A stretch of 64,000 bases of DNA, from assembly GCF_024053505.1 (NCBI RefSeq), contig NZ_JAMXQS010000005.1:1-64000 (forward strand), written 5' to 3'. Under the pieces are notes generated by a model that saw only the letters and a program-made list of their open reading frames with translations, was not told the DNA's origin and ran no database searches. The DNA is from Mesorhizobium liriopis. Lineage in GTDB: Bacteria; Pseudomonadota; Alphaproteobacteria; Rhizobiales; Rhizobiaceae. A program made the position numbers and the translations under genes. This document shows positions 26,876 through 35,588 of the stretch, in pieces (within the stretch, counting starts at the first letter, position 1; every line of letters starts with the position of its first letter).

Positions 26876-27505
26876 ATGGAAAAACCAAGCATCGCCGATC
26901 TGCTACCCCGTAAAAATCCGGTTCAGCTACGCTCAAGAGAACGATATAACAGAATCCTCATCGCCGCGCGGCAAGTGCTCGCGGAGAATGGCGCCTTCCA
27001 TTTCACGATCGATGCCGTTGCCGACCAGGCCAACATTAGTACTGGTTCAATCTACCAGTACTTCCCGAACAGCGCGGCCTTGACGCTGGCCCTGCAGCAG
27101 CAGGAATGGCTTCGCGTCAACCGCACCACAGAATCATTCCTGGGAGATGAAACCCTTCCTGCATTAGTTCGCTTGCGCGGTTTAATCGTAACCTTGTTTC
27201 GCGACGAAAGTGAGCTCCCTTACCGCTTGGCCCTCCACGATTCAGAACCACTCTATCGACACTCGCTTCACCTGATCGCCTTCACAGCCTTTCAGGAGGA
27301 TAGGATGACGCGGCTCCTCCGTTCATTGCTGCCCAAAGAGAACTATGCTGAGTTAAGCCCGGTCGGCAGTGCAATTTGGCGAGCAATCGACTGCTCGTCC
27401 GTGGACGTCGCCAAAACCAGCAAGAGCGGGCTGGAAATAGATCGAGCGGCCGATGCTTTAAGCGATGTGATAGAATTTCACATCCACTATCGGGCTTCGA
27501 TATGA
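26876..27505 (+). CDS. TetR/AcrR-family transcriptional regulator
   Basis: A 209-residue regulator with a TetR DNA-binding domain in the first 75 residues (RILIAARQVLAENGAF, then FTIDAVADQANISTGSIYQY). The C-terminal ligand domain includes a RLRGLIVTLFRDESELPYRL helix. No obvious target gene is adjacent: a gene-free AT-rich stretch lies upstream and an unrelated gene downstream. The ribosome site before ATG 26876 is weak. The ligand and regulon are unknown. Confidence 0.82.
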   Translation: MEKPSIADLLPRKNPVQLRSRERYNRILIAARQVLAENGAFHFTIDAVADQANISTGSIYQYFPNSAALTLALQQQEWLRVNRTTESFLGDETLPALVRLRGLIVTLFRDESELPYRLALHDSEPLYRHSLHLIAFTAFQEDRMTRLLRSLLPKENYAELSPVGSAIWRAIDCSSVDVAKTSKSGLEIDRAADALSDVIEFHIHYRASI

Positions 27506-27727
27506 TCTAGCCCTTAGTCCGTGCGCTCCAGATGCTGGGTTACTGCAGTAGGGTTCTGCCATCCATATTTATAAGGACCCAGAGAGGGGTCAAAGGATTG
27601 CTTCTAGACTAAGGGTCTACAAATGGCCTTGACATATGAAAGTTGGGCAGACCTTGCGTGTCACCTCATACGGTGTACGACCATTAAGTCGCTGCTAATA
27701 GCGACACTTTGATATGTAGGCTTCCGA

Positions 27728-28357
27728 ATGAACAACCAGTCAAAGAAAACGTTAGGTCAGAAGCCAAAAGGAGCGTCGTCACAGCATCGTAGCGGCCGGC
27801 CCAAAAGCGTAGCACGAGGCTATTATCGAACCAGCCGCTTTTCGACCGAGTTCGACTTGCCGCAACTAGACGACATCGACAAAGAGGTAGATCGCGCGCT
27901 CGAAGAAGAACGTCGCATCGACATCCAGGCACTTCAGGCCCTCTGGCTTAAAGAGATCGACAGCTTGAGCGATGGAACGACGCAGGAATATTTCGATGAA
28001 GAGTCGCTTCGGCTGCGAGCCTTCCAACGGCTTTTTAATCGAGGCGTCTCTGTTGCAAGAATTGCCTGCGTCATCGGAGTATCACGGCGAACCGCATATA
28101 GAATATGTGATCGACACCGTGGCCAATTTTGCGACTGGGAAACAGTCCAAGATCCAAAGACCGAAATCGGCAAACGCTTCAGCGAGTTTCAAGCGCTATA
28201 TGCCGAAACACTTCGCATAACCGACCGAACTGACATATCTTTCCACGAACGCGCAGAAGCGATGGAACTTCTGCTGTTTATCAAACGCAAGGAGATCAAA
28301 TTCCTCATTGCTGTCGGCGCACTTGGAAAGCTCACACCTAGCTCAAAGCGAGTGTAA
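27728..28357 (+). CDS. unrecognised protein with a helix-turn-helix segment
   Basis: I do not recognise this 209-residue protein. The N-terminus is basic and polar (about 1-40). Residues 50-90 are acidic and helical (DIDKEVDRALEEERRIDIQA), and a resolvase-like helix-turn-helix lies at about 110-130 (GVSVARIACVIGVSRRTAYR). The C-terminus is rich in charged helices. It may be a phage- or plasmid-type DNA-binding protein. About 220 bp without a gene separate it from the TetR gene. Confidence 0.55.
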   Translation: MNNQSKKTLGQKPKGASSQHRSGRPKSVARGYYRTSRFSTEFDLPQLDDIDKEVDRALEEERRIDIQALQALWLKEIDSLSDGTTQEYFDEESLRLRAFQRLFNRGVSVARIACVIGVSRRTAYRICDRHRGQFCDWETVQDPKTEIGKRFSEFQALYAETLRITDRTDISFHERAEAMELLLFIKRKEIKFLIAVGALGKLTPSSKRV

Positions 28358-28441
28358 AGTTCGCGGTGAAGCGGTTCACGACTTGCCCTTGCTGGACTAG
28401 CTAAAAAACTAAGGTTTACCTGGCAGGATATTTCAGTAGAC

Positions 28442-28660
28442 TCAGCGCCTCGGCCGCAAACCCAGCGAGCGCTTGATCCTTTCGACCCGTTCCGCCACGA
28501 TCTCATAATAGCGGAACATTTTGCCAAGAAGCTCCAGCGCTACCTGACCTTCTAGTTCGGCCTCCCTAATCTGCTGATGGCTGAGATGTGGGTTAGATTG
28601 CTGGCGCCTGTTCATCTCAGCAATGCGCGCTTCCAGCGAGCCTTTCCGGAACTCAGTCAT
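28442..28660 (-). CDS. small hypothetical protein
   Basis: A 72-residue charged helical protein (EAELEGQVALELLGKMF in the middle, basic C-terminus). The start is supported by a GGAGGAACCCC site and an ATGA overlap with the upstream gene. Function unknown. Confidence 0.5.
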   Translation of the reverse strand: MTEFRKGSLEARIAEMNRRQQSNPHLSHQQIREAELEGQVALELLGKMFRYYEIVAERVERIKRSLGLRPRR

Positions 28661-29025
28661 GGGGTTCCTCCTTTATTGTCATTCGTATCGAGATCGAGCT
28701 TGCGAGGCGGGGTGTTGAGCAGGCTCGTCGAAGGTCTGTCCGCCGCAGGCTTGGCATCGGCTTCGCGCTGCTCCTTGAGACGTTCAGCCTCTGCCTTGCG
28801 CTGCCGTTCCATGTTTTCATTGCGTCGCCGCTCAGCAGCTTCTGCCGCGGCAGCCGCATCGCGTGCCATGTTGCGCAAGTGGATGGCAGGCATCTCATCA
28901 AGCGTGACAGGTCGGATAGTCCCGCGTGGTTGAAGTGTGCCCTCGGGTGGTTGGCCATATCGGACCCGGACGCTGTTGCCCTCGTCGTCATGCGCGTAGT
29001 GATGGTCCTCGTCGTTGTCTGACAT
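28657..29025 (-). CDS. hypothetical protein with long charged helix
   Basis: A 122-residue protein. The first 25 residues are acidic and His-rich (DNDEDHHYAHDDEG), then a short domain (LDEMPAIHLRNMARD) leads into an alanine-, glutamate- and arginine-rich likely coiled coil (about 55-95). A strong AAGGAGC site fixes the ATG at 29025. Function unknown. It is co-transcribed with the neighbours on both sides. Confidence 0.5.
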   Translation of the reverse strand: MSDNDEDHHYAHDDEGNSVRVRYGQPPEGTLQPRGTIRPVTLDEMPAIHLRNMARDAAAAAEAAERRRNENMERQRKAEAERLKEQREADAKPAADRPSTSLLNTPPRKLDLDTNDNKGGTP

Positions 29026-29038
29026 TGGGTCTTGCTCC

Positions 29039-29494
29039 TTAGCGTGAGGGGTCAGGCACCATCTGCGGACGCAGGCGGCGTTCAGAGCAGTGGCGATCAA
29101 TGGAAGCGTCGCTCTGGCCGGTGCGAATGAAGTAGCGGTAGTAGTCGCGACAGAGTGCCTTATCGGCGTCAGTTGAGAACTCAGGCCGACCGGGGACGTC
29201 TTCGAAGCTCCAGTCAAAGGTGAGGTAGGCCATGCAGGCATTGCCGCGAGCGATGCCGCAGACGACCGCCTGGTCGCGTTGATCGAAGACGCTGGTGCTC
29301 TGCCCACGGCCGGACCTGTTAGCGGACTGCACATCGTCAGCAGATTGCGCCTTGCCCGGCGTCGTTTGCCGCCACACCGACACGCCACCCTCGGCCGATG
29401 CAGGTGGTACAGCTAGCCCAACGCACATCAGGCACGCGCCTGTTAGCCACAGCAGGCATACAAGCCTGCTCAAACTTCGCGATCTGAATAGCAC
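29039..29494 (-). CDS. hypothetical secreted protein
   Basis: A 151-residue reading from a GTG start with a hydrophobic leader (LVCLLWLTGACLMCVGLA) ending PASA near residue 34. The mature part has several cysteines (AVVCGIARGNACMAY, KALCRDYYRYF, DRHCSERRL), fitting an oxidised periplasmic protein. It is first or second in a small minus-strand operon with 28657 and 28442. No family is recognised. Confidence 0.5.
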   Translation of the reverse strand: MLFRSRSLSRLVCLLWLTGACLMCVGLAVPPASAEGGVSVWRQTTPGKAQSADDVQSANRSGRGQSTSVFDQRDQAVVCGIARGNACMAYLTFDWSFEDVPGRPEFSTDADKALCRDYYRYFIRTGQSDASIDRHCSERRLRPQMVPDPSR

Positions 29495-29508
29495 GGCACT
29501 TTACCCCC

Positions 29509-29739
29509 TCAGGGGCATTCGCCTGCGGTGCGCCCCCGCAGACAGGCCCCTTGATCCTTGGTGATCGGGGAGTTCGAAACCGTGTTCGACGGCCCTGTAG
29601 CCTTTAGCTCGAAGAGCCTGGACATACGCCACAGGCTCCTCGACCATAAGGTCAAGGAGGAGATACCGTCTTGGTCGGTATCAACCACGAACAGGGGTTT
29701 CGACGCCCCAGCGCAGGCGTTCTGCGCCAAGCTCTTCAT
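29509..29739 (-). CDS. possible small gene upstream of the secreted protein
   Basis: A 76-residue reading ending ACLRGRTAGECP just 15 bp before the GTG of the next gene, on the same strand. It has no ribosome site and an in-frame stop eight codons upstream of the ATG. It may be a gene fragment. Low confidence. Confidence 0.22.
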   Translation of the reverse strand: MKSLAQNACAGASKPLFVVDTDQDGISSLTLWSRSLWRMSRLFELKATGPSNTVSNSPITKDQGACLRGRTAGECP

Positions 29740-29979
29740 GGCGACGGGATGGGGCGTATGTCAATTAGAAACAAGAATACCGCTTTGAATATCCTGGCCG
29801 TTGGGTCGAGCACCGCCGATGTGAGGTTCCTCTTCGAACGCATGAAGTTGCAAGGAGAGATCAAAGGCATTTGCTGCGCATTTGTGGTCAGTGCCTCAGC
29901 GATGATCTGGCGGTACATCCAATTCCCCTACTCGAAGCTCGAGATTGGCCTGCCCCCATTGGGCGGTCCGGGGTTCATC

Positions 29980-30462
29980 TTAGTGCCTCGTTGGCCGTGC
30001 AGCTACGGCTGGGGTGGCAGGCGAAGCTGGGCCGGGTAGCGTAGCCTCCATTGTACGGCAGCTGGTGCCGGTGGTTTGTAGCCGAGCGATGAGTGCGGGC
30101 GCACCGTCTTGTAGTACTGCCTCCAACCCTCGATGACGATCTTGGCCTCGGCGAGGCTGTAGAAGATTCCGCCGTTGAACAGTTCGTCTCCGAGCTTTGA
30201 GTTGGAGCTCTCGCAATAGCCCATCGTAGGATCAACAGTCCCCCGGACTGTTGGTTGATCCTGCTCAATCCCAAAGGCTGCCCAATTCGATGAAGGCGCA
30301 CTTTGTGCAGACGGCGGCGATCCAATCGCGCACCGCCTTAGCCACGAACTCCGGCCCGTTGTCGGAACGAACATAGGCGGGGTGCCACGTGAGACACGAA
30401 GACGTCAGAAAGCCCGTCAATCACATCTTCGGCCTTGAGCTTGCGAGCAACCCGGCTGGTTC
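29980..30462 (-). pseudogene. IS3-family transposase (OrfB) remnant
   Basis: The C-terminal half of an IS3 OrfB integrase core is readable in pieces: GYCESSNSKLGDELFNGGIF, an AKIVIEGWRQYYKTVRPHSS segment and SLGYKPP, with the earlier part (SDNGPEFVAKAVRDWIAAV) in a different frame. At least two frameshifts are present. The 5' end stops abruptly near 30462, where IS110-type sequence begins on the other strand. Confidence 0.75.
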
Positions 30463-31156
30463 AAGGAAGTGCGCATCAAACGCCGTGACAGCTATCAGGT
30501 CCGCTCCCTTTTGGTTGCCCGCGAGATGGGGGCCGCGGATCCGCGTCAAGATCGAGAACGAGAGTCGAGGCATTTTGCGCGCCTTTGGCGTTCTGTTTGG
30601 CAAGCGTGCCAGAGGGTTCACCGGACGGGTCGAAAAGATCATCGCCGGCGAACTCGAAGCGGCCCCCGAGATGCGTCTCATCGCCGAGACGCTGATGAAG
30701 GCGAGAGCCTCGATCCTCGATCAGATCAAGGTTCTGGACCGCCGTCTCATCGCGGTTGCAAAGGCAAACCCTACCGTGCGTCTGTTCATGACCGCTTAGG
30801 GCGTTGGCGTCATCACTGCCCTTTCCGTCGCCTCGCCCTTCGAGGACGCATCGCGCTTCAAGCGGTCATCGAGTGCTGTCGCCTATTTGGGTCTGACGCC
30901 GCGACGGTATGAGTCCGGCGAGACGAGCCGGAATGGGCGCATCTCCAAGCACGGAAGCTTGATGACAAGGAAGCACCTCTACGAGGCGGCCACGACACTT
31001 CTGACGCGCAACCTGCGCTTCTCCACGCTCAAGGCCTGGGGCCTGAAGCTGGCAAAGGCGTCCGGCTTCGAGAAGGCAAGGATCGCCGTGGCCCGATAGA
31101 TGGTCGTGATCCTGCATGCCATGTGGAAGACCAGCACCCCATTGCGCTGGAGCTAG
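30463..31156 (+). pseudogene. IS110-family transposase remnant
   Basis: The middle and C-terminus of an IS110 transposase can be followed: VRIKRRDSYQVRSLLVARE, then after a frameshift near 30530 VKIENESRGILRAFGVLFGK, the LIAVAKANPTVRLFMT stretch, AYLGLTPRRYESGE and STLKAWGLKLAKASG. In-frame TAG codons at 30797-30799 and 31097-31099 break it, and the catalytic N-terminus is missing. It cannot be active. Confidence 0.8.
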
Positions 31157-31655
31157 GAGGCAGCGGCATGACCACTGCCGTGCCGCTCGACCGACCTCAA
31201 CGGATGCGTCCCCGTCGGGACGTTTGGCGCGGATCAGGCCGTCCGGCGAAAATGCGGTGCTATCAGCAACCGCGAGGACCACTTCGGTCGATCCGACCAT
31301 CTGACGCCAACATGCGGCGGTCCAACGAGACCGACCGCGGAGAGAACCATGAACCTGGCGTGCGCACAGACACCAGTCAGCCAGCTTGACGAATGCGATT
31401 AGAGACCTTTTCAGGGAGCAGGCACCCCGGTTACCTTCAAAACAGGGTTCGAAATAGCCAAGACTTTTGCCTGTAGCCGTATAACTGACGTCACGACGCC
31501 TCACGATCCCAGCAGGTTTGGAACTTGCGCATAAAATTTGGCTTGCTAATGGCTCATGCGAACATACGCGGATCTTTTCAACATCAATTCGATAGAAGCG
31601 ATTCCTGATCTGAGTGGAACGTGTAGATTTTTCTTCAAAAGGTACAGCGGTCGCC
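31157..31655. other. gene-free stretch between IS110 remnant and polysaccharide genes
   Basis: No gene is supported. The first 200 bp may still be IS110 3' flank. The last 150 bp have lower GC and probably carry the promoter for the glycosyltransferase-like genes. Minus-strand readings here lack family features. Confidence 0.4.
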
Positions 31656-32837
31656 ATGCGTCGAATGAAAGGCTCTTCGATCGTTCTGACTGCACGTGAC
31701 GTTGGTGCTGCTGGCCACATCGTCTGTCTTGCTGATGGTCTGCGAGCAGCAGGCGCCGCCGTTGAACTTGTGGGCCAGGGCGCTGCTGCTCAGTATTTTG
31801 CACGTCGCCAGACCCATTTCACAGATGGGTCGACTTGGTTAGGACAGCCATTCGCGGAGGTATCTGCTGGAGCATTAGAGCCACACCTTATTTCCAAGGC
31901 CCGGGCCAACCTTAGAGAAAAGCGTGTCGAGGCCGTGATCTGCGGAGTATCGGCATTTCATTCTGACGGCATCGATGAACTCACTATGTTAGCTGCACGA
32001 CAGGAGGGTATACCAACCTTCGCCATGCAAGATTTTTGGGGGGATGTTAAGCAGGTCGGCGGCATCAGTTGCGACCACTATCTCGTTATTGATGATGCAG
32101 CTGCCAGACTCACACGCCAGCGAAGCACTTCTCATGTGAAGGTCATCGGATCACCGAAACACGGTGGCTTCAGTGAACTTAATGCACGTGAATTGCGAGT
32201 AAGGTTGCGTCGTCGCCTTGGGCTTAGCGCAGAAGGTCTCGTAGTCGGTTATTTCGGTCAAAATCTGATTGGGATGGCTGGCTATTCTCAGGTTATCATG
32301 GATGTAGCAGCGTCCGTCAGGGCCACAGGAGCAACGCTCTTATTTCGACCTCATCCTCGCGAGGACGGAGCCGCTGTTTCCGCGACCCTCTCCATGTTCC
32401 GTACGGCGGGTGTCCAACCTGTTCTTACCGAGGTAGGTCCTATAGAAGAGCCACTCGTGATGATTGATGCTGCCATCTCCTGCTTCTCAACTGTTGGGCT
32501 CGATGCTATTCATCTTACCCGATCGGCGCCCTGCCTTGGACCTATGGTTATCTACGCTGACTACCCATCTGACATAGCTAAATACTGGCGTCACCACGGA
32601 CGGATCGACAGCCTGCCTCTGGTCGAAACAGGGGTTGCGCTGGAAGCGAAGAACGGGATTGAGCTGGCACTAGCGGTAAAGCGTGCCACCTGTGCCAGTG
32701 AACGCGCCGTCTTTGCTGCAAGGATTAAGCGGCAATTATCGGACCCAACGATGGCTGTAATGGCAGCTGTTCAATACGTGGCCGACGTTCTGGCGCTGCG
32801 TGTGGCACCGGAGGCGCCTTTAGAGCAGTGCACATGA
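31656..32837 (+). CDS. GT-B-like surface carbohydrate biosynthesis protein
   Basis: A 393-residue protein with a two-lobed glycosyltransferase-B look. The N-terminal lobe starts SSIVLTARDVGAAGHIVCLA and the C-terminal lobe has LVVGYFGQNLIGMAG, LLFRPHPREDGAA and AAISCFSTVGLDAIHLT, patterns seen in nucleotide-sugar transferases and NeuC-like enzymes. The acceptor and donor are unknown. The start is uncertain: ATG 31656, ATG 31665 or an upstream GTG at 31614. Its stop overlaps the next start (ATGA). Confidence 0.6.
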   Translation: MRRMKGSSIVLTARDVGAAGHIVCLADGLRAAGAAVELVGQGAAAQYFARRQTHFTDGSTWLGQPFAEVSAGALEPHLISKARANLREKRVEAVICGVSAFHSDGIDELTMLAARQEGIPTFAMQDFWGDVKQVGGISCDHYLVIDDAAARLTRQRSTSHVKVIGSPKHGGFSELNARELRVRLRRRLGLSAEGLVVGYFGQNLIGMAGYSQVIMDVAASVRATGATLLFRPHPREDGAAVSATLSMFRTAGVQPVLTEVGPIEEPLVMIDAAISCFSTVGLDAIHLTRSAPCLGPMVIYADYPSDIAKYWRHHGRIDSLPLVETGVALEAKNGIELALAVKRATCASERAVFAARIKRQLSDPTMAVMAAVQYVADVLALRVAPEAPLEQCT

Positions 32838-34285
32838 GTTTCAAAAAACGTATTCTTTGTATCATCTACGAGCAGGGGAATTTCCAACTTGCACGTATCC
32901 TTGCTCAAACGGGGCGTGACAGCGCAATGTTTGACACCATCCTTTGGTCGCCTTACGCGCTTCCTAATGGTCCCAGCTACAGCGAAGCAGCTCTTGCAGC
33001 GCAATCTGTGTACGTCGAGGAGAATACTCTAGAAGGAGGTCTAGCTGACATCCAAAGTCTACTGTCGAACTGGTTGACAGCGAAACCTGCGCGTTTGCCG
33101 CTGCCAAAGAAACGTGAAGTCCAACGGTGGTTCAAGAGAAAGCTAGAGAGCCCAGCAAAAATCCTGATTGGAAAATTGGAGCGGGGCGAAAGGCTCGATG
33201 TACTACGCGCCGCAGATCGAAACTTGCGGCGCACAGCTTTTTGCGAGGATTGGCTAGTACGGCTCGGGATAGACGCTATCGTTTTCGCGGAGGACAACGT
33301 TGAGCGAGACAGTTTTGCTTGGATTGCCGCAGCTCGTCGCCGGGGAATCCGCACCGTCGTTTCTTCTTACGGTGCGCTATCACTGAATGAGGCAGAGGAT
33401 GCCTATAAATACAGTAAGACCCACGCAATTGGTGGCCCACAGCTCTCCCTTTTTCAGCAACATCTGCCGAAGTGGTTAGCTGAGGGGCCTGATTACGTCA
33501 TCACGCGATTACCATGGATTGAGGCAATAGGCCGGGAACTCATCAGCGAAGCCCCATTCAACCCTTGGCTCGTTAACACGGGGCAGCCTGACCTCATCGC
33601 TTTGGAAAGTAGGGTGATGGAGAAAAATTATCTCACGCAGAACTTCCATAGTACCCGCCTCGCCGTCCTAGGCCATCCCTTGCACGATAGGCTGGCGGCG
33701 GTGCGCCAGGAAAAGGCCGAACGGCGAGCGTATCTAGCAAAGCGTTACAATTTTGACATCGACAAGCCATTCATCGTTGTTGCTATGCCGCCCAATCAAC
33801 TTACGAGGCGAGACTCAGAATTTGCAACCTATTCCGAACTTACAGCAGCCTTCCACCGGATTCCGGAGGAAATTACCAGCGCCAACATTGTTATCAGTCC
33901 GCATCCTACTACCTCGATAGCGGAGATTGAGGATATGGAAGCAGCTGGTGCACGGGTTGAACGTGTATCGGTCGCCGAACTTCTCCCATTGGCAGACCTG
34001 TTTGTAGCCTCGGTGTCCACAACCATTAAGTGGGCACTTGCACTTGGCATCGCAGTGATCGACTTCGATTGCTACGGTTACAATTATCCAGATTACCGAG
34101 ATCTTGAGCAAGTTGTAACTGTATCGGACACAGCGGAATTCAAAAATGCGCTGTTGCGTTGGCGCACTGGTGAAACGAGACCCAGGCTTGACTCGGCTGC
34201 CCGTCGCGACGCGGTCCGCTGGGGAGAAATTGACGGGCATGCGCTCGATCGTCTAATTGCCAGCTGCCTTAGTGAGACTGTATGA
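32834..34285 (+). CDS. GT-B-like glycosyltransferase, paralogue of the 47352 gene
   Basis: A 483-residue cytoplasmic protein. The C-terminal half shares a set of ordered motifs with the protein at 47352-49166: MPPNQLTRRDSEFATYSEL, NIVISPHPTT, ADLFVASVSTTIKWALALG and a tyrosine-rich DCYGYNYPDY. HPTT and VSTT resemble donor-binding loops of capsule glycosyltransferases. The ATG at 32834 overlaps the upstream stop; a GTG at 32828 is less likely. Probably adds a sugar to the cell-surface polysaccharide made by the island. Confidence 0.6.
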   Translation: MSFKKRILCIIYEQGNFQLARILAQTGRDSAMFDTILWSPYALPNGPSYSEAALAAQSVYVEENTLEGGLADIQSLLSNWLTAKPARLPLPKKREVQRWFKRKLESPAKILIGKLERGERLDVLRAADRNLRRTAFCEDWLVRLGIDAIVFAEDNVERDSFAWIAAARRRGIRTVVSSYGALSLNEAEDAYKYSKTHAIGGPQLSLFQQHLPKWLAEGPDYVITRLPWIEAIGRELISEAPFNPWLVNTGQPDLIALESRVMEKNYLTQNFHSTRLAVLGHPLHDRLAAVRQEKAERRAYLAKRYNFDIDKPFIVVAMPPNQLTRRDSEFATYSELTAAFHRIPEEITSANIVISPHPTTSIAEIEDMEAAGARVERVSVAELLPLADLFVASVSTTIKWALALGIAVIDFDCYGYNYPDYRDLEQVVTVSDTAEFKNALLRWRTGETRPRLDSAARRDAVRWGEIDGHALDRLIASCLSETV

Positions 34286-34510
34286 AGGCGCAAACTAAGT
34301 TCGGTATTCTAAGTACTATTTGTTGCCTTCTGCTGCCAAAAACGGCGATGTCGCTCTGAATCTGACTGCGCATAACTTATTCTTGGAACGTGTCGGCTTT
34401 AAACAGACGCCCAGCGAGACATGCTGCCATCCGGCGGCAGGTTAATAATCTGTTAGAAAATATGAACCGGCAGATACGCCCGTCGCGATACAGCGAGAGT
34501 TATATTGAGC

Positions 34511-35575
34511 ATGACTGCAGACGCTCCTGAAATCATTATAGGTAGCAGGAAGGTGGGTTCGGCGCATCCTCCCCTCTTTTGGCCTGATATCGATCTCTAT
34601 TTCCATAGGGATGAAAAACTCGCACGGCGATTGATCGATACAATCGCCGCCGCAGGAGGAGGTTATCTCAAGGGTGCCGCACTCCATCGGGCTGATCTCT
34701 GTCTGGATGAGTCGGGGTTGATGCCTTATTTTGACCATCTCAACGGAAAAATGGTGGCCTACCCATATCGCCAAATGATTGAAGACATGGTCGTGCCACT
34801 TGGCATGCTTGAGCGTCTTCTTTCACACGGGCGGGACGCTGGGCTTGAGATCGTTCTCAGTGTTTATGACGAGGAGGGCGTTTGCTTCGCAGAGCAATCT
34901 CATGTGGTGGCGCTAAAAATACCTTCGTCCAACATCACTCACAAATGGCTTATCGAAAGGGCGGCCAGCACTGGACTACCACTTGTGATCGACACGGGCC
35001 GCAGTCGATGGTTCGAGATCGATCGCGCTATTGGGTGGGCGGAGAAAGCGGGAGGTTTAGGGCGACTCCTCATCCAGCACTCGCCGCCCGGACCGCCGGC
35101 GACTGCCGAACGATTCCACATGCGAATGCTCGCGGAATTGTCGCGCAGCTTCGCCTGCCCTGTAGGATTGTCTGATCATCATGCAGGGCTCGACATGTTG
35201 CCGCTAGCGCTAGCGCTAGGCGCATGCGTTTTCGAGAAGGGGGTGGTGGCCGAACGCTGTGAAGCTGGCATCGACCGTGCACATGCCATTCCGGCAGATC
35301 GTCTGGCTGAGGCGATTAAGATGATGCATTCCAACTGGATGGCTTTGGGACACAGCCGCCGTCCCGACGGAGACGCGCCCATGTCATCGCCTGACCGGAT
35401 GGGTTGCGTCGCCGCACGAACACTTACTGTGGGAGAGTTCCTCACGAGGAAAGACATTGAGTTTGCCTTCCCAGTTGTAGGAGCACCTGCAGACGAGGCA
35501 GATCGCCTTGTCGGGCGGAAGGTTAAATCGGCTTTGGTCCGTGGGCAGCCGATCACGCCTGCCGATCTCTCCTAG
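34511..35575 (+). CDS. divergent NeuB/SpsE-like sialic-acid-synthase-family protein
   Basis: A 354-residue protein with the NeuB layout: a TIM barrel (about 1-270) and a C-terminal SAF antifreeze-like domain (ARTLTVGEFLTRKDIEFAF to RGQPITPADLS). Key family motifs are altered: the lysine-bearing KFQTF region reads GYLKGAALHR, the HCTSAYPT motif reads QHSPPGPPAT, SDHT is SDHH, and EKHFTLDR is EKGVVAER. It is thus unlikely to be a standard nonulosonate synthase; the intact one is at 51862. It may use another acceptor sugar or have lost activity. It pairs with a kinase-like gene 13 bp downstream. Confidence 0.65.
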   Translation: MTADAPEIIIGSRKVGSAHPPLFWPDIDLYFHRDEKLARRLIDTIAAAGGGYLKGAALHRADLCLDESGLMPYFDHLNGKMVAYPYRQMIEDMVVPLGMLERLLSHGRDAGLEIVLSVYDEEGVCFAEQSHVVALKIPSSNITHKWLIERAASTGLPLVIDTGRSRWFEIDRAIGWAEKAGGLGRLLIQHSPPGPPATAERFHMRMLAELSRSFACPVGLSDHHAGLDMLPLALALGACVFEKGVVAERCEAGIDRAHAIPADRLAEAIKMMHSNWMALGHSRRPDGDAPMSSPDRMGCVAARTLTVGEFLTRKDIEFAFPVVGAPADEADRLVGRKVKSALVRGQPITPADLS

Positions 35576-35588
35576 TGGACGATCATTG

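Noticed and set aside
30866-31720. A 284-codon minus-strand open frame over the IS110 remnant
   Set aside because: It is antisense to recognisable transposase sequence, with no ribosome site or family match.
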